From: Paenibacillus phytohabitans
GTDB lineage: Bacteria; Bacillota; Bacilli; Paenibacillales; Paenibacillaceae
DNA length: 64,000 nucleotides
NCBI RefSeq assembly: GCF_013141775.1
Contig: NZ_WHOB01000089.1
Span: 124,001-188,000 of the forward strand
Direction: 5' to 3'
Shown: positions 41,379-47,301 of the stretch, piece by piece
How the letters are laid out: every line of letters starts with the position of its first letter
Numbering within the stretch: the stretch's first letter is position 1
Position numbers and translations under genes: made by a program
The notes under the pieces: generated by a model
Database searches by the model: none
What the model was told of the DNA's origin: nothing
Seen by the model: only the letters and a program-made list of their open reading frames with translations

Positions 41379-42356
41379 TTGCTGAAAGCGTTGCCACTTA
41401 ACAAACGCGGAATTCCTGCCAGCCGCATTGCGCTGGGCTGTATGGGGCTTGGCGGCGGCTGGGACCATGAACCGGTTACAGCGGAGAACATAAAGCAGGG
41501 GCATGAGGCGCTGGATGCGGCGCTGTCGATCGGCATCAATTTTTTTGACCATGCGGATATCTATACCCGGGGCAAGGCGGAGAAGGTGTTCGGACAGATC
41601 TTCAGGGAGCGTCCGGGTCTGCGTGATGAGATCATCCTGCAGTCGAAATGCGGCATCAGGCTGATGGAGCCGGGGGATATCACCAATATGTTCGACTTCT
41701 CCAAGGAGCATATTCTGTCCAGTGTAGACGGAACACTCTCCCGGCTGGGCACAGAGTATATTGATATTCTGCTGCTGCACCGCCCCGACCCGCTGATGGA
41801 CCCCGAGGAAGTCGCCGAAGCACTGCGCCAGCTTAAGGCAGCCGGCAAGGTGCGCCACTTCGGTGTCTCCAATATGAGTGCTGCCCAGATCAAACTGCTG
41901 GTGACCTATTGTGACGAGCCCTTCATCGTCAATCAGCTGCATATGAGCCTGGCCAAAATCAGCTGGGTCGATGCCGTACTCAGCGTGAACCGGGAACAGT
42001 GGAAAGACCTCACGTTTCCTGAGGGTACAATAGAGTATTGCCGCGCGGGGAACATCCAGCTTCAGGCCTGGGGCCCGTTGGCCCAGGGGCTGTTCAGCGG
42101 ACGGCCGCTTGAAGGACAGCCGGAGAACGTGGTGAATACAGCGGCCAGAGTACAGGCGCTTGCCGATGAGAAGAATACAACACCTGAGGCCATCGTCCTG
42201 GCCTGGCTGATGACGCATCCTGCAGCCATCCAGCCTGTAATCGGCACCGTCAATCCGCTGCGCATCGCAGCCTGCGGAGGAGCGGATAAGATTGAGCTCT
42301 CCCGCAAGGAATGGTACGAGCTGTACGTCAGCTCACGCGGAGAGAAGCTTCCTTAA
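41379..42356 (+). CDS. Aldo/keto reductase (YdhF-like)
   Basis: 325 residues, (beta/alpha)8 NADPH-dependent carbonyl reductase. The catalytic tetrad is visible: Asp and Tyr in FFDHADIYTRGKAE, Lys in IILQSKCGIR and His in ILLLHRPDP. Cofactor-binding parts are FGVSNMSAAQI and PVIGTVNPLRI near the end. It resembles the Bacillus YdhF/Escherichia YdhF group, whose natural substrate is not established. The start is TTG with GGAGGG 6 bases upstream. Monocistronic with a strong terminator. Confidence 0.88.
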   Translation: MLKALPLNKRGIPASRIALGCMGLGGGWDHEPVTAENIKQGHEALDAALSIGINFFDHADIYTRGKAEKVFGQIFRERPGLRDEIILQSKCGIRLMEPGDITNMFDFSKEHILSSVDGTLSRLGTEYIDILLLHRPDPLMDPEEVAEALRQLKAAGKVRHFGVSNMSAAQIKLLVTYCDEPFIVNQLHMSLAKISWVDAVLSVNREQWKDLTFPEGTIEYCRAGNIQLQAWGPLAQGLFSGRPLEGQPENVVNTAARVQALADEKNTTPEAIVLAWLMTHPAAIQPVIGTVNPLRIAACGGADKIELSRKEWYELYVSSRGEKLP

Positions 42357-42379
42357 GGAGCGGGCTTCACTACAAAAGG

Positions 42380-42428
42380 AAAAGGTTATGCCATCCGTAT
42401 TTGTTGTGCGGATAGCATAACCTTTTTT
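42380..42428 (+). terminator. Terminator after the aldo/keto reductase
   Basis: AAAAGGTTATGC pairs with GCATAACCTTTT, with an additional ATCCG/CGGAT pairing, and ends in TTTTTT. Confidence 0.9.
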
Positions 42429-42429
42429 C

Positions 42430-42445
42430 GTTCTCAATAAAGAAC
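42430..42445. promoter_or_regulatory. Putative SinR operator, distal site
   Basis: GTTCTCAATAAAGAAC is an inverted repeat of GTTCT. On the minus strand the arm reads GTTCTTT, an exact match to the GTTCTYT consensus known for SinR. The same palindrome recurs at 42578. Confidence 0.6.
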
Positions 42446-42577
42446 ATTTGTGAAAAACAGCGATATATTAAGATAATTAAAGATAATCAGATGCATTCGT
42501 GCTTTATTGCGAACAATTCGCTGAAATTGACATTTTTCTTTTCCCGGGTGCGCAGTGTATGATTTCATTACGAGAAC

Positions 42578-42593
42578 GTTCTTAATAAAGAAC
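42578..42593. promoter_or_regulatory. Putative SinR operator, proximal site
   Basis: GTTCTTAATAAAGAAC, overlapped on its left by AGAACGTTCT. It lies 47 bases before the matrix operon start and just downstream of a TATGAT hexamer, so bound SinR would block transcription. Confidence 0.65.
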
Positions 42594-42639
42594 GAATATA
42601 ACGAATACCAAACAGTAAGCCATGAGAGGGGGCCTACCT

Positions 42640-43914
42640 TTGTACCCCAGATCCGCCAAACGGCGTAAAAAGAATTACACGAAACTCGGTCTTCGGATCC
42701 TGCAATCCGGTGTGGCTGTATCTGTCCTTATAATGTATACATCCAATCAGATTGGCAGTACTTACGGAGAGTATAACACTTCCCAGGAACAGAACACCTC
42801 TATCGGGCTCTGCTCCGTATTTCCGGGTCAGATTGAACAGCTGCTGTCGGAGTTCAGCGGACATGTCCGCACAATTATCGAACTGAAATCTTCTCTTGGC
42901 AGCCACAATACGAGCGGGAACTATAACACTCCCCCAATCTCTGAAGAACTGTCAGCGGAGGAACTGGATCAGGTCTCCAGTGAGATCTCGGAACAAATCC
43001 GGCTGGCAAGCGATACAGTTAGCGCACTGGATACACAGCTGAGCTTCAATGCAGGTATCTGGCAGCAAATTCTGCAGGAAATTGGCAGTGCAGCAGCCAT
43101 TCTGCATCAACTCGGAGGATATATGGTGAATCTCGAACCCAATTGCCTGGAAATCCGTGACGCCCGGTTCTTCGAACAGCTGCAGGAAGGTCTCCACCAA
43201 AGCGGGGTGCTGTCGGAATCCCTGACGGATACATTAACGGGTATTGTGCATTATCTGAATACGATTCATGATTTCGGCGGCTCGCTGCCGACCGGCAATC
43301 CTGACCGGGTGCTTCTCCGGCGTGAAAGCTTCGGCTTCCCTGCCGAGGAACCGATTTTCTCATTCATGGCCAGAGCCTACAATGACAATGCAGACCCCAA
43401 TGTATCTCCCGCCTTACAGTCAAGCTATGATCAGTTAAGTGCAGAATTAACAGCCTCCAGAGAGAACCTATCGTCCACAATCACCACGCTGCAGGAACAG
43501 CAGGTACACATTGCTGAGGCGAAGGCGGCGCTGGAGGAGAAAGCCAAGGCTGAAGAAGCGGAACGGCTGGCGCTTGAGAAGCAGAAACAGGAGAACGATC
43601 AAACCAAGAATAATCCGCCCGCAGCGGAGATTCCTGGAGAAGATAAGACCATCGAAGAACCTGCTATAGAAGCTCCTGAGGGAGAAAAGCCGGCTCCTGC
43701 ACCCTCACCGGATGCAGTGGTTACCGCTCCGCCTGCCACACCGGCACCGGAAGCCAATCTTCCGGAGGCGACTCCAGCGGCAGACTCACCTGGGGAGCTC
43801 CCGGATAGCATTACAGATACCGCGCAGCCTACAGCTACAGCTACAGCTACAGCTACAGTTACACCTACAGCTACACCTGCTCCACAATCGGATACCAGCA
43901 AAGGCGGGGAATAA
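42640..43914 (+). CDS. Unknown coiled-coil protein at the tapA position of a biofilm operon
   Basis: 424 residues. A basic N-terminus (PRSAKRRKKNYTKLG) leads to one hydrophobic segment (about residues 18-36). STYGEYNTSQ follows, reminiscent of the FAYFSS-type region after SipW-cleaved signal peptides. Residues about 50-220 are helical and polar, with two Cys (IGLCSV and EPNCLE). About 250-300 is a coiled coil rich in Ala, Glu and Lys. The last 110 residues are a Pro/Ala/Thr/Glu tail ending in (Thr-Ala)n. Size, position before sipW and topology suggest a fibre-anchoring protein analogous to TapA, but no clear homology is seen. TTG at 42640 has GAGGGGG 7 bases upstream; the ATG at 42622 contains that site and was rejected. 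Confidence 0.75.
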   Translation: MYPRSAKRRKKNYTKLGLRILQSGVAVSVLIMYTSNQIGSTYGEYNTSQEQNTSIGLCSVFPGQIEQLLSEFSGHVRTIIELKSSLGSHNTSGNYNTPPISEELSAEELDQVSSEISEQIRLASDTVSALDTQLSFNAGIWQQILQEIGSAAAILHQLGGYMVNLEPNCLEIRDARFFEQLQEGLHQSGVLSESLTDTLTGIVHYLNTIHDFGGSLPTGNPDRVLLRRESFGFPAEEPIFSFMARAYNDNADPNVSPALQSSYDQLSAELTASRENLSSTITTLQEQQVHIAEAKAALEEKAKAEEAERLALEKQKQENDQTKNNPPAAEIPGEDKTIEEPAIEAPEGEKPAPAPSPDAVVTAPPATPAPEANLPEATPAADSPGELPDSITDTAQPTATATATATVTPTATPAPQSDTSKGGE

Positions 43915-43915
43915 T

Positions 43916-44512
43916 ATGCGCATTAAAAAGATAGTCAGCACCACATTGTCCACACTGATATTTATGATTTTTCTGGTGCTGGTAACCGCAGTAGTCATCT
44001 CCAAAGCCTCCGGAGGCGAACCTTCCTTCTTCGGCTATCAGATCAAGACGGTGTTATCCGGTTCCATGGAGCCGGGCATCCAGACCGGATCTATTGTAGC
44101 GATTAAGCCGGGCGGGGATATGACCCGTTTTCAAAAAGGCGATGTGATTACATTCATGAATCCCGATAACCTCCTGATTACACACCGTGTGGTCGATGCT
44201 TCAATAAACAGTGCCATAGGCGATGCCAGCTATACCACCAAAGGGGACAATAACGATGCAGCCGATACCTCAGCGGTCAGCTCAACAAATGTGGTAGGCC
44301 AATATACCGGCGTCACCGTCCCTTATGTAGGATATGCCATGAATTTTGCGGTCTCCAAAGCCGGAAGCGTAATGCTGATGATTATCCCCGGGCTGCTCCT
44401 GCTCCTCTACGCACTGTATTCCTCCTGGAAAGCCGTAGCGGCACTGGAGAAGAAGAATGCAGGGCCAGCGGTGACCGGCGGACCGGATACCCTTCCAGAC
44501 ATTGTGCAATAA
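43916..44512 (+). CDS. sipW: SipW-type (ER-type) signal peptidase I
   Basis: 198 residues. An N-terminal membrane helix (about 8-30) precedes the catalytic Ser in VLSGSMEPGI (S50). Where bacterial leader peptidases have Lys, this protein has His in LLITHRVVD (H90), which is the ER/SipW hallmark. GDNNDAAD holds the conserved acidic residue. A second membrane helix closes the protein. Bacillus SipW processes TasA and TapA and helps biofilm formation. It starts one base after the preceding stop, so the two are co-transcribed and coupled. Likely substrates are the two TasA-like proteins and the upstream protein. Confidence 0.95.
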   Translation: MRIKKIVSTTLSTLIFMIFLVLVTAVVISKASGGEPSFFGYQIKTVLSGSMEPGIQTGSIVAIKPGGDMTRFQKGDVITFMNPDNLLITHRVVDASINSAIGDASYTTKGDNNDAADTSAVSSTNVVGQYTGVTVPYVGYAMNFAVSKAGSVMLMIIPGLLLLLYALYSSWKAVAALEKKNAGPAVTGGPDTLPDIVQ

Positions 44513-44610
44513 ACCGATTGTCCTCTCCCGTTTACGAAACGCGGAGCAACAATAAATTTTACCCGAAGACAGGTAAAGACCAAAAAGAACGATGAGAGAG
44601 GGATGAACAA

Positions 44611-45207
44611 ATGAACGTTAAAAAAACATTAGGTCTCGGCGTTGTATCGGCAGCACTCGGATTAACCCTGGTCGGCGGAGGAACCTTCGCGTACTTCAGC
44701 AGTACCTCCACCACTTCAGCTTCTTTTAACAACGGTACTTTATTACTTAATTCGGACCCCTCCGTTATTGTCAATCTCAGCAATCTTAAGCCGGGGGATA
44801 CGATTCTAAGAGATTTTAAATTGAAAAATGACGGAACGCTCAATATTCCCAAAGTTGTTCTGCGCACCTCATCTGTCATTACAGATGCCCTGGGGGATAA
44901 CGGCGCCCATAATCTCAAAGACGATATTATTGTGACCTTCCTTGTTAACAAGGATAAGGTAACATCACCTGTCCTGGTCATTTCACTGGCCGACCTTGAG
45001 CAGCAAAGTCCGGATCTTGTAGCCAAGGGAATTCTCGGCGGGATCTTTGGTGTAGAGAACGGGGGCATCAAAGCAGGCACTTCAGATAACCTGAGCGTAC
45101 AGTTTGCCTTCAAGGAAACCTTCCAGCCGCAAAACTACTATCAAGGCGATACGCTGGCCCTGACCCTGAACTTCGAAGCCAACCAGGAAAAAGGCGCCCT
45201 CAAATAA
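44611..45207 (+). CDS. tasA: TasA/CalY-family biofilm fibre protein 1
   Basis: 198 residues. The SipW-type signal peptide reads KKTLGLGVVSAALGLTLVGGGTFAYFSS, almost identical in layout to Bacillus TasA and CalY. The mature part begins near residue 28 and has the family segments FNNGTLLLNSDPSVIVNLSNLKPGD and FKLKNDGTLNIPKVVL. TasA forms functional amyloid-like fibres in the biofilm matrix; the length is that of CalY (camelysin) rather than the 261-residue TasA. The ATG follows a GAGAGGG site. The gene lies 98 bases after sipW. Confidence 0.93.
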   Translation: MNVKKTLGLGVVSAALGLTLVGGGTFAYFSSTSTTSASFNNGTLLLNSDPSVIVNLSNLKPGDTILRDFKLKNDGTLNIPKVVLRTSSVITDALGDNGAHNLKDDIIVTFLVNKDKVTSPVLVISLADLEQQSPDLVAKGILGGIFGVENGGIKAGTSDNLSVQFAFKETFQPQNYYQGDTLALTLNFEANQEKGALK

Positions 45208-45276
45208 TCTATCTGTATATGCATTCCTGATCACCGATCTTAAAAAAACATAATATACTCGAGGAGGAAATTAATT

Positions 45277-45867
45277 ATGGGTATCAAAAAAACACTGGGT
45301 CTTGGCGTAGCATCGGCAGCACTGGGATTGTCTTTAATCGGAGGGGGCACCTTCGCTTACTTCAGCTCCACAGCAACCAGCACGGCAACCTTCGCGGCAG
45401 GCACACTGAAGCTCGGCTCTTCCTTCAATACCCCTGTTGCCCTGACCAACCTGAAACCGGGTGATTACACCGTACGCACGTTCACCTTGTCCAATGACGG
45501 CACCCTGGATATCAAACTCCTAACGCTGGCCACCAGCTACACTATAACTGATGCGAAGGGCGATAATGCCGGCCAGGATCTTGGAGATCACTTCAAAATC
45601 AAACTTCTCGACAGCTCTTACACCAGCGGTCCGCTTGCCGGCCATGTGCTGTCCGAGATCTCCCTGAAGGACCTGAAGAACACTTCCAGCTATGATCTCG
45701 TAACGGCGGGTGTACTGCCGGGAGGCATCGCCGCTACCCAAACCAAAACCTTCAAGATTGCTTTCGAATTCGTTGACAATACCCAGGATCAGAATATCTT
45801 CCAGGGTGACGGCTTGGCGCTGAACTGGACATTCAATGCTACGCAAGGTTTGGGAGAAGCCAAATAA
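45277..45867 (+). CDS. TasA/CalY-family biofilm fibre protein 2
   Basis: 196 residues, paralogous to the preceding gene. The signal peptide is KKTLGLGVASAALGLSLIGGGTFAYFSS, and FAAGTLKLG, LTNLKPGDYTVRTFTLSNDGTLDI and a closing FQGDGLALNWTFNATQ follow. Identity with copy 1 is highest in the signal peptide and the LKPGD region and lower in the mature core, so the copies have diverged and may form mixed fibres or a major/minor pair. A good site (GAGGAGG) precedes the ATG. A strong terminator closes the operon. Confidence 0.93.
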   Translation: MGIKKTLGLGVASAALGLSLIGGGTFAYFSSTATSTATFAAGTLKLGSSFNTPVALTNLKPGDYTVRTFTLSNDGTLDIKLLTLATSYTITDAKGDNAGQDLGDHFKIKLLDSSYTSGPLAGHVLSEISLKDLKNTSSYDLVTAGVLPGGIAATQTKTFKIAFEFVDNTQDQNIFQGDGLALNWTFNATQGLGEAK

Positions 45868-45885
45868 GGCCATCAAACTATATAC

Positions 45886-45932
45886 ACAAAACGGCATATC
45901 CTCCCTCATCCGGGCTGGATATGCCGTTTTGT
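45886..45932 (+). terminator. Terminator of the matrix operon
   Basis: ACAAAACGGCATATCC pairs with GGATATGCCGTTTTGT around 15 bases. Confidence 0.85.
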
Positions 45933-45986
45933 CTCTCCCCGCCAGCTTCTGGCAGGAACAAGGGTTTTTGTCCGTTTTGCGAATTT

Positions 45987-46004
45987 TTGTTATACTGATA
46001 ACAA
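45987..46004. promoter_or_regulatory. Palindrome over the sinR promoter
   Basis: TTGTTATACTGATAACAA has 7-bp arms and contains TATACT, a good -10 element, 24 bases before the sinR start. It may be an operator of sinR. Confidence 0.5.
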
Positions 46005-46027
46005 AAAGTACGGAGGGCGTTGTAATC

Positions 46028-46372
46028 GTGTCAGATAACATGGGAAGCCGCATCCATAGGCTCCGTCTGGAGAAGGGTTATTCTTTATCCGAGCTTGCGG
46101 ATAAGGCTGACGTGGCGAAATCATACTTAAGTAATGTCGAACGGAATATCCAATCCAACCCCTCCATTCAATTTATCGAAAAAATTGCCGATGCACTTCA
46201 AGTATCGATTCACGTATTACTGTATGGCGGAATTGCAGAGACTGCAGAACCGGCTCTCGATGGAGAATGGTTCAGGCTGGTACAGGATGCGATGGCCTCT
46301 GGTATAAGCAAACGTGAATTCAAGGAATTTCTCGATTATCAGAAATGGCGGCTGGAGCAAAAGGATAACTGA
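46028..46372 (+). CDS. sinR: SinR-like master repressor of biofilm genes
   Basis: 114 residues, close to the 111 of Bacillus SinR. The N-terminal XRE helix-turn-helix is RIHRLRLEKGYSLSELADKADVAKSYLSNVERN (recognition helix AKSYLSNVERN). The C-terminal part EWFRLVQDAMASGISKREFKEFLDYQKWRLEQK is the SinI-interacting/tetramerisation domain. GTG at 46028 follows GGAGGG by 10 bases; the frame is open far upstream but without a site. Adjacency to the tasA-sipW genes and GTTCT palindromes upstream of them support control of this operon. Confidence 0.94.
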   Translation: MSDNMGSRIHRLRLEKGYSLSELADKADVAKSYLSNVERNIQSNPSIQFIEKIADALQVSIHVLLYGGIAETAEPALDGEWFRLVQDAMASGISKREFKEFLDYQKWRLEQKDN

Positions 46373-46454
46373 AATACCCCCCACAAAGTGAGGCAGCAGC
46401 TTCGATGATTACTCAGGTACTTTGCGGGGACCCCGAAACAACATGTAAATCCCA

Positions 46455-46497
46455 ACAGAACAAGGCACAGCGTGTACACCGCTGTGCCCTGTTCTGT
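46455..46497. terminator. Bidirectional terminator between sinR and sinI
   Basis: ACAGAAC and GGCACAGCG pair with CGCTGTGCC and GTTCTGT around TGTACAC. It serves the convergent sinR and sinI genes. Confidence 0.85.
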
Positions 46498-46522
46498 ATG
46501 TATCCGTACAATGCTGAATGCC

Positions 46523-46672
46523 CTACATCGCCTGGAGTGCTTTTTCAGTAAAAAAACGCCGAATCTCGTCTGCCTGGATGCCAGCCTGCTTAGCAGACAT
46601 TAGCAAATGCACCCATTCTAAATCCAGATCAACTGCCTGCAGTTCGTCATTCCCCTGGTTGGACTTATCCAA
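46523..46672 (-). CDS. sinI: SinI-like SinR antagonist
   Basis: 49 residues. LDLEWVHLLMSAKQAGIQADEIRRFF matches the SinR-binding helical hairpin of SinI (pattern LDxEWVxLMxxAKxAxIxxxEIRxF). It would bind SinR and remove it from DNA. TTG at 46672 has AGGAGG 7 bases upstream; longer in-frame starts lack a site. Unlike in Bacillus subtilis, where sinI directly precedes sinR on the same strand, here it faces sinR on the opposite strand and has its own promoter region. Confidence 0.85.
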   Translation of the reverse strand: MDKSNQGNDELQAVDLDLEWVHLLMSAKQAGIQADEIRRFFTEKALQAM

Positions 46673-47301
46673 GAAATCTCCTCCTAGAATTTTCGCGTCC
46701 CCAGGCAGTCCGGCCATCATAGTATTTCTACTTTAGATCCGAGACTTTGTGCCCCTGTCTTTCGGCAGGTTTACCCTTTACTGGACCCTTTACATGAAAG
46801 GATCTGGAAAGAATCGATGAAACCGTTCTCCGCAATAACATTATACAAGATCTTACATGAAAAGTGTGTCGTTTTCTGGAATTTTTTTATGTTAAATCGT
46901 GAGGACCCTTAGCTAAAATTGCCAATGGCTTGTATAAATAATTCCAATTCATCTTCAATCGGTCCAAATTAGTTTAAATATACTAATAGATATTTATCCC
47001 GTAACACAATATAGAAGTAATTACCCATTTCCATGATTTACAACCACCTAATTCCTTAATTTTTTATGGATTTTAACGATATTTTATCCCTCCGGCTTCA
47101 CCCGGAAAATTTATGATTGTTCCGTATGAATTCCCTGCTGAATCATACCGTTTTGCGAACGGATTGCACGAAAGTATGAATTGATTACCCTGCCGGAAAG
47201 TAGCACAATAGGATGAGAATGAAACCGCAAACATCGCAGCTCCGCTAAGCGGTGTTCCTAATATACCGCATGTGGAGTTTATCCGTTAGGAGGACCTACT
47301 C
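46673..47301. other. 629-base AT-rich divergent promoter region between sinI and odhA
   Basis: No ORF of note. For sinI it offers a CCTG/CAGG hairpin containing TGCCGAA on the minus strand, which fits the loose Spo0A-box consensus TGNCGAA. It also offers GTTCTC at 46825-46830, a possible SinR half-site. Both short motifs could be chance. The region 46900-47150 is very AT-rich. GTTAGGAGG at about 47285-47293 is the odhA ribosome binding site. Confidence 0.5.

Noticed and set aside
43835..43880. ACAGCT repeat as a regulatory repeat
   Set aside because: It is within the coding region for the Thr-Ala tail of the TapA-position protein.
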